Source of the DNA: Tetraselmis striata
Lineage: Eukaryota > Chlorophyta > Chlorodendrophyceae > Chlorodendrales > Chlorodendraceae
Direction: 5' to 3'
Length of the DNA: 64,000 nt
NCBI GenBank assembly: GCA_006384855.1
Contig: VCJN01001402.1
Coordinates: forward strand, 111,562-175,561
Below are positions 1 to 11,956 of the stretch, piece after piece. Under the pieces are notes generated by a model, which did no database searches, was not told where the DNA came from, and saw only the letters and a program-made list of their open reading frames with translations. How positions within the stretch are numbered: the first letter of the stretch is position 1; the number at the start of each line of letters is the position of its first letter. The position numbers and the translations under genes were made by a program.

Positions 1-888
1 TCAGTCCATTCAGCAAGACATTATGCCCCTTTTGAGGCAATTTATGGCATGATGCCACTGACACCACCTGATATGATTGCTACTGCCAACCAAGATGCAC
101 GCAACACAGTTGCAAGTATTCAGGATATTCACCTGTTGATTACCGAGCAACCGAAACTTGCTGATGAATATCAAAAAGTCTATGCCGACCGCAAAACCAG
201 CCCTACTGTTGAGTTCGCAGAAGGAGACAAAGTCTGGCTCTCGACGGAGCACTTGCTTATAACGCAACCACCCGGCACGCAAGTTCCGACAGCGCTACAT
301 CGGCCCGTACCCGGTAACGGCCAAGATCTCCAACCATGCGTATCGTCTGCGCCTGCCACCAACGTTCGACGGCCACAATGTGTTTCACATCAGTCGACTG
401 CGCCGGTGCGTCAACCCAGACGCACAGCCCGATGCAATCCCGTCCAGTGTGGAGCCCCCCCGTCGACCAGTTCATCGTTGAACGCGTGCGTGCTCGACTT
501 CTCTATCGAGCGCCGCGAGGACCTCTTCAAGCGAGGACTCTGCCTCGTCTTTCTGGTGCGTTGGCTGAACTACGACTCAAGCCACGACAGCTGGGAGCCA
601 TACAGCGCGCTGCGTTGCGACGTGTCGAGGCGCTACACGACTTCGCGAGGGCGAGCCGAAATCTGCAAGACACGCTACGCTCAAAGGAATGCGCCAATCT
701 GCGAGCGCGCCACCCGTCGCGTTTTCCAGAGTCCATCCCGGAGCGTTGACACCTACATACCGTTGTTGTTGCTGTTGCGATATCACGCTTCCACCGCCAA
801 CCGAGATCTGCGCTTGGCCTTCGGCAACGCGAACAGACACTTTCAAGTTCGTTCCGTTCTGGGTTTTTCAGAGGGGTGGGACTGTTAG
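1..888 (+). pseudogene. Ty3/gypsy (chromovirus) pol 3' end: integrase C-terminus and chromodomain (Gypsy1)
   Basis: This is the last part of a Ty3/gypsy polyprotein, entering from the left edge. The first residues include the integrase-core tail (APFEAIYGM at about 31-57), followed by the integrase C-terminal region with EGDKVWLS at about 218-241. A GPY/F-type motif (RYIGPYPVTAKI) lies near 290-325 in another frame. A chromodomain follows: FIVERV near 470 in one frame, then LVRWLNYDSSHDSWEP near 555-600 in another. In the family, integrase inserts the cDNA and the chromodomain can steer it to marked chromatin. Reading the conserved blocks needs at least two frame changes (near 262 and between 480 and 540), so this copy is dead. 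A purine-rich tract (agaggggtggga) just before position 883 looks like the polypurine tract. Confidence 0.85.
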
Positions 889-1125
889 GGTTACGCCTAG
901 CGACTACCCTAGTACCACCACAAACCTGCGACGCCGAGATTATGGCCAAGTAATTGTAGCTGTACCGCTGTACCGATATTTCACGCGTATTATTATTGGT
1001 ACGGCCACAACCAGACACCAATAATATTTCTTGTAGCATACAGTACGCGCTATAACTTCTTAATTATCAGGATACTACGGTAGCTGCCTATCCGCGGTGC
1101 CGAGTCGGACCGCTATAGGATAAAT
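883..1125 (+). mobile_element. Probable 3' LTR of Gypsy1 (first part, interrupted by a LINE)
   Basis: The segment starts TGTTAGGG directly after a polypurine-like tract and overlaps the stop codon of the polyprotein, as expected for the start of a 3' LTR. The LTR seems to be interrupted at 1126-2191 by a LINE insertion and may continue after 2191. Its right end could not be fixed because no second LTR lies in the window. Confidence 0.5.
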
Positions 1126-1139
1126 ATCCAATAATGTCA
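1126..1139. repeat. Left target-site duplication of LINE-A copy 1
   Basis: ATCCAATAATGTCA occurs here and again at 2178-2191, exactly flanking the LINE fragment. A perfect 14-bp direct repeat at both ends is the usual footprint of target-primed reverse transcription. Confidence 0.8.
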
Positions 1140-2177
1140 TTCCATGTTCCGTGTTGCCGCTTGCCGCCCATTTGGCCTTCCGACGGCTCCTGTCCTCTCC
1201 CTTGGCGAGCCATGCCCTTACTTGTGCTTCTTGCTCCTTCTCGGTACAAGGTATGCTGGCCCGTTTTGAGGATGCTGGCGTGGAGTTCACTGCCAGCATC
1301 CTCAACTGGGCGGTCGCATACGCTCATAACGTGGCACGTTGCTCTGGGGGCGACTCCAATCACGCCGCACACGAGTGGGCGGCACATGGCCTTTCCGACA
1401 TTTGCCACGACGTGAAGTCCGCGCTGGGCGTGGGTGTCCAGATCCTCACGGACCCGTCGGTGCTTCTCTCCCGAAGGGCAGCGACGGCCGGCCGGCCGAT
1501 GTTGGGCTTTTCGGGTATGGCGGTATCCGCGGAAACACGGTTGCTATCGATACCACCATTGCCCCCATCCTCGGCGTGTCAAGCTCGGATCCAACGACTG
1601 CTTTGAGGGTTGCAGAGCGCCACAAAATCCAGAAGTATGACGAGGGTGTCCGAAACGCCGCCGGCATGCTTCGCTTTGTTCCTTTCGCCGTTTCCGAGTT
1701 TGGCTCGCTAGCCCCGCACGCCGAGGCTTTCTTGGTGGAGCTCGCGAAAGCTAGCCACACACACACTGGCCAAAAAATCGGCTAGCTCTTGTCTGCGTGG
1801 CGCCGCCGTTTCTCCTTGCTCATCAACATGGCACATGCAGACAACGTTCTTGGCGGGGTCGCATCCGCGCGTGCGGCACGTGATGGTACTCCTGCGCCTG
1901 CGTCGCGTCGCTCGTCGGCATGTGTTGCTATGACCCGGGTCATTGGCTGCAAGCGTCCTCGCCGCAGCTGATAGCCTACCCCGGGGCGGGGGTCCCTTTG
2001 GTTCCTGGCAGCTAAGTGACTTCGTGGTTCCCTTGGCTCCTTCTTGGTTTTTGGCTCCCTGTCCTCCTGCTCGACCTTGGTTTCAGGCTTATGTCTCTCT
2101 TTTGCTGGCAACCTTTCATAGTTGATGTTAGTTCTGCTTGTAGTGCGCTTTTGTGAAAGCCCTTATGTAATTAAAAA
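1140..2177 (+). mobile_element. 5'-truncated non-LTR retrotransposon, LINE-A copy 1
   Basis: This is the 3' end of a LINE-like element. The translated part reads VGVQ, then RPADVGLFGYGG, then DTTIAPILGV, a stretch with spaced K/R residues, then FVPFAVSEFGSLAPHAEAFL. That order matches the C-terminal endonuclease-like region found after the reverse transcriptase in many protist LINEs (inference from pattern). Compared with the copy at 36.6 kb, a CAG codon is TAG at 1783-1785, truncating the frame. The 3' untranslated tail includes tctcttttgctggcaacc and ends atgtaattaaaaaa. It sits between 14-bp target duplications, inside the presumed Gypsy1 LTR, so it is younger than Gypsy1. Confidence 0.75.
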
Positions 2178-2191
2178 ATCCAATAATGTCA
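2178..2191. repeat. Right target-site duplication of LINE-A copy 1
   Basis: Second copy of ATCCAATAATGTCA, directly after the A-rich LINE tail. Confidence 0.8.
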
Positions 2192-3429
2192 CCAGCATGT
2201 CGTAAGAGATTACATTCAGCAATCAACTGAATTCGCTAAACGCTACGAGTAGAGCCATGTTTCACCAAGTACTGCCACGAGTACTTACATTGATGGCTAT
2301 TCATTCATGTGTGCACTCTATACATCCCATACCTGCGTGTTGACACTAACGGGCACTCGTCAGTAATCGGGTTTGCTCTGCCGAGCAGGCATGGTTCGCC
2401 GCAGTTTTGAGGTGGCGCTCTCTGAAGTAGCGGCTCGTCCCGCCGAGTGTCTTCTTGCGCACACGGCATTGCACCCCAGCCAACGACCTTGCCATGTGCA
2501 TCCTTGCTATGTTGAAAGATTGTTCTCGAACTGACTCCTCGCTGGCCGCCGCGATGCCTCGCACAGGGGACTGGCTCGAAGCCAGTCGCGGGTTGCGTGC
2601 ACGGTGAGCACGTGGGAAGATGGGAATGATGACCGGCACCTCAGTCGGACGCACTGCGTCAAACCCGGAGCGGTACCGGTATGGAGGTACTCGTGCCGCG
2701 CCAACTGCTTGCCGACCAGCGCCGAGCGCCCTCTCGCGCATGTGTAGCAAGTGCGGTAATCGAGGGGGCGAAGTGCGCAAGGGTTTATATCACGTACCAT
2801 TAGCGTACGGGTACTGCCATGGCAGTCACGGCTCGGCGCGGGTACTCGCGACCACCGCCGCTTAGGCGGGGATAAGAGTACTGAAAGCGGATATAGGCGA
2901 GGGTTAGGCGCGGTTAGGCGCGGGGTAATACGGAATACATTAATCTTACAGTGAAATTGAGTACGGATAAGGTACATGTACCGTGTTAGGCGCGTTTATA
3001 AGCGGACCCGTTTCGACGAGTGGAAACTTGCGTTTTGTCTTCTGTTCGTCTCTCCACGGTGACGCTCTTTGCAGTGAGCGTGCTGCTATAGGTCGGCATG
3101 GTCTGACTACCGTGCCGACGCCAGCCATAGTATATCTAGCAGCGGGTGGTGGCAACCATGTAGCCATTATTTTTGTATTTTGAAAACACTAAACTCTCTC
3201 GTCTTCGCACCAACACTGCACACCACCTTTGTTTAGTTCCCCACAGTCTCTAAGCGGTTGAGACTGTCGCAAGAATCCCCATATTAAACAAGTTTAGATC
3301 GTAACGCAAAACGCGTTACGTAACGTTTACCCTGAGGCACGATTGTCAAAAGTGTCAGCTCGCTTACAATGAGGCAAAGAAACATACCACAGGTAAGACC
3401 TGAGTGTCTTTTAGCCCAGAAATTGGGAG
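2192..3429. other. Intergenic, no gene recognised
   Basis: The beginning may be the rest of the Gypsy1 LTR. Open frames on both strands at 2346-2980 have no recognisable domain, no splice pattern and odd composition, so they were not called. Nothing else is supported. Confidence 0.5.
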
Positions 3430-3825
3430 GTAGGGTGGGTGCGCGAAGCCGGAAGGCGAGAGCTGAGCAGAGAGCGCCGCTGCGTTGGGGTGGCTCCAAC
3501 ATGTATAGGAGTCGGCATGCGGCGCTCATCCGCTTGGGGTGTAGAAACTCCGCTGGCGGCGTGGCCGGCCACGCCCTCCGGCGCGTCACGGTTTAGCTGT
3601 TCTTGATTCTTTGCTACTAGGTCATGGTGTCGACAGTAGTCGATGGGGCTGGCGACATGTTGCGAGACGATCATGATCGAGTGAGCATTTGCGTCAGTAA
3701 GTTGACACCCTTCGCGCCTACGAGAGGCGAGGCTGCTTCGCGAAGCCGGAAGGTGAGCGCAAAGCAAACAGTGCCGCTTCTCTGGGGTGGCCCCAACATG
3801 TGTAGGAGTCGGTCCGTGAATACGC
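3430..3825 (+). repeat. Pair of ~90-bp direct repeats
   Basis: A block at about 3437-3525 (gcgaagccggaaggcgag ... ggggtggctccaacatg) recurs at about 3737-3815 (gcgaagccggaaggtgag ... ggggtggccccaacatg). Both end in taggagtcgg. The copies are diverged and share no protein signal; origin unknown. Confidence 0.7.
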
Positions 3826-4239
3826 CCGTGCGTGGTCCGTACGCGTCATGCCTAGTACTACAACGCTGAAGTACTGCAAACCGCTAGATGTATACATATG
3901 ACCATATAACTTGGACCTTACTTATAGTCCCGCCATCATTCATATTGTATGTACACATCACATCACCTTCATATTCATTAAATCCACAGCATCGATCATC
4001 GCATTGGATGCTACCCGCGTAAATAATGTACCCGTCAGCGTATTGCGTATATATCTATATACTTCCCGGTATCTAGCATCAAAAACAATCAATATGGTAA
4101 TAGTGATTACATGCGCTAGACGCAACATTCAAGAAATCCACACAGAAATCCGGAAGGAAATCCAGAAGGAAATCCAGCTACGGGCCAACAGAGGCGGGAA
4201 CCGCCATGGTAGCCACGCACCGACTAGGCATCGCCACCA

Positions 4240-5110
4240 GCCAGCCGCCGCTCCACGCAGTAGGGACGCTCTCCCCAGCACACAATCCCGGGCCACTCCA
4301 GTAGCGGCACTAGGCCGAATGTAATGTGAAGGCGCCGACAGGAAAGGAGCTTCGAAGTTGAGGTCTCGCAGCAAGGAGCGGAAGTGGGGGGGGGTCCAAC
4401 CCAGAACGGGGCGCCACGGGCGTGCAACAGACGCAGGCCACCCAACACCAGATGCGCCGCCAGCTCGGTCGCGTCCTTTTCCGCCAAACGTAGAACGCCT
4501 TCCCCAGCACAACATCCCGGGCCACTCCAATAGCGGCGCTGAGCCGAATGTGATGTGGAGGCGCCAACATGACATGAAGGGAGAAAGTGCTCAACGAGTA
4601 GGGAATGCAGAGCCGACCGGGCCAGCAACGACGTAAGACGCCGGTGTCCAGCGCGCTTTGTTCCGCCCAGCGCCAGATCCGCCGCCAGCTCGGTCACGTC
4701 CCCTTCCGCCGAACGTAGAACTCCCTTCCCAACACAACATCCCGGGCCAGTCCAATAGCGGCACTAGGCCGAATGTGATGTGGAGGCGCCGACATGACAG
4801 GAAGGGGGAGGGTGCTCAGATAACAACGAACATGGACTTGACCGGACCGGCAACGACGTAAGACGCCGGTGTCCAGCGCACGTTGTTCCGCCCAGCGCTA
4901 GATCCGCCGCCAGCTCGGTCGCGTCCCCTTCCGCCGAACGTAGAACTCGCTTCCCAGCACAACATCCCGGGCCACTCCAATAGCGGCACTAGGCCGAATG
5001 TGATGTGGAGGCGCCGACAGGACATGAAGGGAGAGGGTGCTCAGAGAACAGCGAACATGGACTTGACCGGACCAGCAACGACGTAAGACGCCGGTGTCCA
5101 GCTCACACTG
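4240..5110 (+). repeat. Tandem repeat, ~225-bp unit, about four copies
   Basis: The marker aagacgccggtgtccagc starts at 4636, 4861 and 5086, a spacing of exactly 225 bp. Each unit also has the blocks cccgggccactccaatagc and ccgaatgtgatgtggaggc. A more diverged unit, and part of another, lie at 4240-4635. The unit is 75 codons long, so the same short open frame recurs in each copy, closed by the TAA of cgacgtaag. That is a periodicity effect rather than evidence of a gene. The function is unknown; it resembles a local satellite. Confidence 0.85.
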
Positions 5111-5289
5111 CTCCTCCGCGGAAGTGGCAGCACGGGCGGGGCCAAGGCTACGAAGGCGCCACCCGTGCACGATCCCGGCCGCCATCCCCAGCCGGGGGTG
5201 GAGGCGGAGGAAGGGCCCGCGATTCCGAGGGCCGAGGACGGTCGTCGGGCCCGCCCAGGCGGCGGTGGGTGGGTTCTCAATATGGTAAT

Positions 5290-6426
5290 TCCCCTACCTC
5301 TTGGGCTGAGCGGAGGAGAAGGAGAGCCGCGTCCGAAATCGCCTGGAATACGTGAGAATCAATACCGGTTGCAATACGGTTTTATCACGGATTTTTAGGC
5401 GTCCGTCCTCCGTCCTCCGTCCGTCCTCGTGTGATGCGTCTTCGTGAATGAACCGTCATACGTTCGATCTGTGCTCGTTTGATTTCTAGGCACTCCTACC
5501 ACAGTCCGTTAAAATCTTGCGACTAAGACGGATCTATCGTGAATTATACCGGAAACATACTGCAAAAATCACGAATGTCCGTCCTCCGTCCTCCGTCATA
5601 CGCGCTTCGTGTATGAACCGTCATACACTCGGTGTTCGGTCGTTTGATTTCACGGTACAGGTACGAGGACGGTAAGGTTCTGAATGGATGCGCGTGTATT
5701 CTAGCCCAGGCACGCCATATATTCGTCTGAAACGCCAAAATAACGCGGCACCGCAGCGCGTTTTTACTGCTGAATCAGCAAGCGAGACTCGCCCTCTTTA
5801 TTTATACAGCGACTATATATATACGGTGGTCCGAGTATATTATTACATGAGCTAGCAGCAGAATATATGCTGTAAAATGATGCTGTAAAAAGGGGTCGCC
5901 ACGGTGCGGGGGCAGTCCGCCGACCCGGGGCCCGGCGTCCGTCGACGGACGGGCGACGGTCGAACGACGGCGTCCGGCGTCCGGTGCCGGTACAGGCGGC
6001 GGGCGTGGCGATTCGCGCCGTGCCCGCCCCGTAGACCTGACGACCGGCCCGACCTGCGCGGCCTCGTGCGGGATGCGGGCCGCCTGTAGGCGGCTTGTAC
6101 TGTATTGCTGATCTTGTAGTGCTGCTTTTTTTTTTGGCAATACAACTTTTAGCGGTGGGTTGGGTACCGGCCTTGTTGTAATGCACGCCAGTAGTCAGCG
6201 GCCCGCTTTTACGCGGCTTGCAGATTTAATCTGTTTTACAAAATAATCTCTTTTGAAAAATAAATTACTGCCAAATCTAACCCTAAAAGCATTATTACCT
6301 GGAAACAACAGTATTACAAGATCAACACTGCAAGCCGGCTAAAAGCGGCCCGCATCCCGCACCACGCTCAACCCAAGAGGTAGGGGCACCTCCACAAATC
6401 CCCGGCGCGAAGCGCCGCTTAGTCCG
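5290..6426. mobile_element. Helentron/HINE-like non-autonomous element, copy 1
   Basis: The left end starts TCCCCTACCTCTTGGG. The inverse of this (cccaagaggtagggg) lies at about 6370-6387, some 40 bp inside the right end. The right end finishes with a perfect hairpin, CGGCGC-gaa-GCGCCG at 6403-6417, followed by cttag. The same order is seen in a second copy at 29.87-31.76 kb, and homology between copies stops just after the hairpin. A 5' terminal repeat, an inset inverted copy near the 3' end and a 3' hairpin match the Helitron2/Helentron plan known from the literature. No Rep/helicase protein is present, so it would depend on an autonomous relative. Confidence 0.55.
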
Positions 6427-6914
6427 ACTAATATGCAGGTAATAAATACAAAAAGGGTAAAAAACGGGCCGGTGTCCCGCGGAAGATGACAGCACTATTA
6501 TCCACTGGTGCGCAGATGTCGCGGTGTAGGTTCGTAATTGTAACGCCAGCTGCGCGGGCGCGAGCACCACTGCGCGCCCGCAACGACCGCGCGCGGGCCT
6601 GGCGGATGTTATCGCTCCGCCAAGCCCGACGCGGTCGATGCGGTCCATCGAAGTCAACACGTGCACCGACGTGAGCATCGTTGACATCTGGAGCAGAGAA
6701 AGGAGAGAAAGCGAATACCACATACTTACTCTCCTGCATGTCGCCAGCGACCGGATGTGACTCCAACAGCTACGAGAGTACGCTCATAGTATCTTCTCCT
6801 CGTTTCCGCCGGGGACGATTGCACGAGTTTTGCGCGTATCCGCAGCGACCTGCCAGCCCAGCGCACGTCAACCTCCGCGCCATTCCGCACTGATACGTGT
6901 GGCAGTCGCCAACC
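6427..6914. other. 5' flank of the coiled-coil gene
   Basis: The region lies between the transposable element and the first ATG of the 18-exon gene and must hold its promoter and 5' UTR. No TATA box or other motif stands out. The ATG at 6915 sits in a good context (ccaaccATGG). Confidence 0.3.
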
Positions 6915-9900
6915 ATGGCGAGCGGGGCTAGCCAGCGCAGGCTGCCCGCAGTATTCCATGTTTGGCTGACCGCCAAACCGGGAGGTCGGGATGAAAATAT
7001 TCAGTTGGAGATATCAGAGGGAGGTGTGAAGCTGTTGCATCTGAACGGAACGGTACGGCTGCACGCACTCACATCTCCCAGCAACAGGTCATCACGCTGA
7101 CTAGGTCCCCGCAGTTATTCTGGTCGTTCATCCGCTCAGGACCATCCCATGACCAATGCATCAGTGCGCATCCATTGAGCAGTGCCTGGCGTGCTTGCGT
7201 GTGTGCAGGCGATAGACTCCTTTCCGTTTGCCGTGATATCGAAATGGCTGCCAGCGGAGCTGCGCACGCAGAACCCTGGTACGAGTTGCTATTCCGCTCG
7301 CGTGCAGGGGGGCGCTCTCCAAGCTGTGTGCTGCATTTGCATGCGCGCGGTGCTGCTGCATGGCGCTCTTGTCGCTCTAGCAGGGCCGACCGAGGCAGCA
7401 GGGTCTCCCGTGTTGCTATTGCATATTCAGACAGCCATTTACACCGCCCCTCCCGCAGGCGCGCCAGAGTGCTTCGACCTGCAGATTCAGACTACCAATG
7501 GGCCAAAGGATCTTCGAATGCGTGCATCCAGCCCGGACCAGGTGGAGGAGATCGTCTCAGTGCTGATGAAGACCGCAAATGTCCGTCGTGTTTCCATCTG
7601 AACCCGCTGGTTTTGGCCACCTTTCATCAGGCTGCCCCAACTAGTTCCCATGGCCTTGGGCTTGGACTTTTCCTGCTGATCAAACCAACATGGGGTTCAT
7701 CTCCCACGCAGGCGGTGGCCGAATCGAGTGCGGAGGAGCCTCTGGGCGAGACCATGTCTGCATTAAGGTCCACCGCCCCGGCCAAGCTGGCGCAGCTCCG
7801 CAGTCCGGCACGTACCATGCAGCCACCGCCGCAGACCGGGCCATACAACCCTCTGCATCACTTCCCCACCGCATCATCCATGCCAGGTGGGGCGCCCGGC
7901 CCTCCTTGCATGCCATGAGCATGGATCTCCAGTGCATGGTGCATGCATGAGACGCGGACAGTCCTCTCACTAACCCACGGGACATGTCGTGCACTGCAGG
8001 CGCCTCCAGCATGCCAACAAGAGGCGGTCCTAGGTCACCCATGGGGCCTATCCGACGCTCGGGCAACCTGGGCCCTGACGCGGACATCGGAACGCCTCCA
8101 TCTCGCCGCCGGGTGCAGCATCTCTGCAGACATTCCCAGTCGCACATGCACTACATCTGCGCTATCCAAATCTGCCCCCATCAGTTGCTCAGCGCTGGGC
8201 CTGTTTCTATGTTTGCAGGTCGACATCGGCTCGTTGGCGCTGCCACGCGGGGACGGCGGTGAGAGCGCTGGGCTGGGTGCGGAGGCACGGAGCCAGCTGC
8301 GATTCCTGGAGGACATGGTGCGGCGCTTGAGTGAAGAGCTGTCCAGGGTGCAGATGGCGGACCAGCCGGCCGGAGCCACGGCAGACAGCGCCACCGCGCC
8401 TCCGGCATTCCTGGAGGTGTGCACGGGGACCGCCCGGCTCCTGCTACCTGCCACCCACAGAAGCACACCGCACTGCCGTCAAATTCAGCACCGCTGATCA
8501 CACGATGCGTGTCTGCCGTTCTGGCAGGGGGTCGCCGGGAACGCGCCGCTTCCGCTGTGGCTGAGTGACCCAAAGTACTTGAGCCCTCTACTGGTGGCTT
8601 ATGACAAGCACCTTAACACACAGGTGGTCATGTCCCCGGCTCGTCGCAAAGCAGCGCCTGGCATGTGTGCGTCACCCGAATGAGATTCCTCACCTCTATG
8701 GTGTCGTGGCATCTATCAGGAGAAAACTGCCAAGCAAGCGTCGGAGAAGATATCCGGCCTGGAGCGCGCGATCTTGCAAATCACCGCCGAGAATGAGAAG
8801 CTCGCAGAGGAGGTGGCGAACCAGAACAGGCTGCTGTCCAAGCATGCGGAGGCGCAGAACAACGCTCTCGGCGCTGACAATAGGTCGACGACGCATGCTG
8901 TGCCTGCGTGTGTATAAATCTGGGCCCATTTGATTCCAATTTGACACCTCCCACCCCTCCACGCCAACGCGTCACTGAGCTGTGCGGCCGCGGCCCTCAG
9001 GGACACTATTGATCGCCTGGAGTTGCTGGTGCAAGAGAACGATCTTCTCACGCATCAACAGGCAGAGCTGGAGGCCGAGATTGCGCGCCTGATGGGTATT
9101 GCTGCCCGCTAGGATTGACTCCGTGAGCGATCTTATTCCCAGGTACTTTTGCAGCCTTCGTGTCTCAGCTGACCGCGCTGCGTTTGCTGTACTCTGCCAA
9201 GGGCGGATGGAGGAGAGGACTCGCGAACACGTCCAGGCGGCGCAGGACAACTCGCACCTGCACGCCAAACTCCGGGGCATGCAGGTGCGGCTGGCGGAAG
9301 CGGAGGCGCGGGCAGGCCGCTTCAAAGCGCTCGCGAAACGGGAGGAGCATCGAGCCCAGCTGGCGCAAGGTCCTGCGGCCGCGGCATCCGCCTCGGACAA
9401 TCGCCAGGCCGACATGGGGGCGCCTGCGCCAAGCGTGGACTCCTCGGTGCGCCAGCAGCTGCGGGAGCGCGAGGAGGACCTTGCGGCGAGCGCATCGGAG
9501 CTGTCCAATCTGAGGCAGCAGCTCATGCAGGTCCTGGGCTCAAACAACGCCCTCCAGGTACGCGCACTCGCGCGCGTGCATCAAGGCGATTGGTGCCGCG
9601 TAGAGCTCTGCTCTGATGCATTGATGGAAATGCCGGGGTCCACTTCCAGCACAGGTCCCTAATGGCCTCTCTGCTGTGCCGCCCGCAGGCCCAGGTGGCT
9701 TCACTGCAAGAGCAGAACGACGCTGCGCAGGGGGCGGCGGCAGCGGCACAAGCCGAGGCCGAGGAGTTGCGAGGGGCCCTGGCCAACATGGACAGCCGCC
9801 TTACGTCCTTCCACCGCAAGGACGCGGAGGTGTATGCTCGCATCAAAGAGGCGATGGAGCAGGCGGAGCAGGCCAAGCTTGCGAGGGACGCCAGCCAAGG

Positions 9901-11956
9901 CCGGGAGGTGATGCTCAAGCACGAGGTGGGAATACGACCCGCCCGCGCAATGACCCAATGCATGAGATCTTGTACGTTCCACACTGCGCATGTGCCACCG
10001 CGGTAATTAAGTGTGAGGCTGGCTGGATGGCTGTTGGCATGTCTGGGGCAACAGAACGAGAGCCTGCGCGGGAAGCTTGCGCAGCTGGTTTGCCAGCTGG
10101 AGGAGCGCTACGAGGCGGAAGCTGAGATCCGCGAGAGCGGCCTCCGGAGTGACCTGGACGCCAGGACCGTGCAGGTTGAAGACCTGAAGATGCAGATCGC
10201 AGAGCTTGAGGCGTCGTTTGCGCGAAAGGAGCGGGACATGGAGTCCCTGCGGCAAGAGAAAGCCGGGGTGCTTGCGCAGCTGGAGAACGTGCCGATGAGT
10301 GACCGGAACCTGGGCGGTGGGGCCGCCACGCTGGTCAACATGGAGAGGATCAAAGACATGCAGAAAAAGGTGGGTGGCTAAGGCAGCACAAAATCGTCTG
10401 GCACGTTTGAGAACCTTTGCCGCCTCTCATCGGCTGCTCAGCGCTCACTGCCTGCTTTGCCGCGCTGGCCTTCTAGGTCGACGCGGCCGAGGCGGCGGCT
10501 GAAACAGCCAAGCGAGAGCTTCAGCACGCGACCAGGGCGGCAACTCTTGAGCGGCAAAAGCTGCAGGCTGAGGTATGGTGTCCGCTGCCCTGGATGTCGG
10601 CCAGGTGCAGCCTATGTGCCCCTCCAAAGGCGTTCCGCAGGGGAACCTTGCCGTCCGTCGCAGTGATTTCCGGCTCACACATCGCGCATCCAACAGGTTG
10701 TTGCTTTGATTCACAAGCAAAGCGAGCTGGAGAGCGTTCTTGCCAAAGCACAGGGGGATCTGTCCAAGGTACGGTGGCATTGACGCCCCATGCATGTAAG
10801 GAACTGGTTGCAGCATACACGGGACGCTGTCGCCAGTGAAGCGAGCTCGGCCATGACTGCCTTGCCGCTCACGTTTTTGTCTTTGATTAGGCCCAGCTTG
10901 AAGCGGAGCGAGCGCGGCGGAATGAGCTAGACATCCGGCAGCAGCGAATTAAGGCACGGAGGGCCGCCCGTGCCGAAGACCAAACCCCATCGACCAGCAA
11001 GGGCCGCCCACGAAACTCGAAACCCTTCTGAGCCGCCTCGCTGTTCGTGACTCCCCACGCAGGCGGACAACCAGTTCAAGGCGGCGCTAGACACCGTATC
11101 CCGGGAGCGTGATGCCGACATGCGCCGATTGTCCAGCCGCCTGGATGATGCCAACGCCATGCTTTCGAAATGCAACATCGAGCACAGCAAGGCACTGGAG
11201 GCGTACGAGGCTCAGGTCGCGCAGTGGCGGGAGGAGGCAATGTATCTGCGCGAGAAAATGTCGGGCATCGATGCCGAACATCAGCAGGTACGGGGGGCGG
11301 GGGCCATTCTGCTCCTTTTTTTTCGCAATCGGCAAGTATCGTCCGAGTGTGGCAGGTCAAGTCCGTATGTGGTCTGGTCTGTGTGGTATGTCGTCAGGTC
11401 TGTGAGCGTATGTGTGTGCTTGTTGAAAGGACCTCACGCGTGTTCGCAAAGAAAAAACCTCGGGAAGCCTGGACGCCAGCCATCAGCAAGAAGCGCAGCC
11501 ATCCATTGCGGAGGAAGTGCGGCAGCAGGTCGCTGCCATGTTGAAGACAGAGGAGCGGCTGCTGACTGAGCGAATGGAGCTGCGCCTGGCGCTTGATCGC
11601 GCTCAGCTTCAGCGGACGCGCGCAGTCAGAGCGAAAGAAAACGCGGAGGGCAAGTGCAAGCTCCTACGGAATCAGTGTGATTCCTTACAGGTAAAGGGGC
11701 GCTGCAAAATGACGCGAGTAGCGAGTAGCGCCTATGTAACGCGAGTACGCGAGTACACAAGAAGTACCTGTTTGATGTGCGGTAATAGATGTGTGGCCGG
11801 CAGAGTGTTTGACTGACTCGCGTGTGACCCGTTCCGCAGGAGCTTCTGTTTGCATCAGGGGCCAAAGCAGCAGGTGCTGCCGACATCCGCCACTCGGGTC
11901 AGAAACAGCAGCGGTCACGGTCTCGCGGGGCGTCAAACCGTTTCAGGCAGCGGTGA
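6915..11956 (+). CDS. Long coiled-coil protein with PH-like N-terminal domain (18 exons)
   Basis: Exons read in one continuous frame: 6915-7052, 7209-7278, 7459-7580, 7712-7886, 8000-8112, 8219-8416, 8528-8623, 8720-8883, 9001-9095, 9169-9557, 9689-9925, 10055-10369, 10477-10572, 10697-10768, 10891-10953, 11063-11287, 11487-11690 and 11840-11956, giving about 962 residues. Residues 1-110 look like a small beta-rich PH-like module ending in a helix (SSPDQVEEIVSVL). Residues 111-270 are a Pro/Ser/Gly-rich linker. A motif, PLWLSDPKYLSPLLVAYD, follows at about 280-297, then near-continuous coiled coil to about 920 and a basic tail rich in Arg, Gln and Ser. A structural or centrosomal/basal-body scaffold is plausible; the motif plus coiled coil recalls CEP89-type proteins, but that is a weak inference. 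The intron after 10953 appears to use a GC donor (AAG|gcacgg). TGTAA follows the stop at 11976. Confidence 0.8.

Noticed and set aside
4358..5086. Three similar short genes in tandem
   Set aside because: They are the same frame repeated by the 225-bp satellite, each closed by the same stop, with no domain or expression signal.
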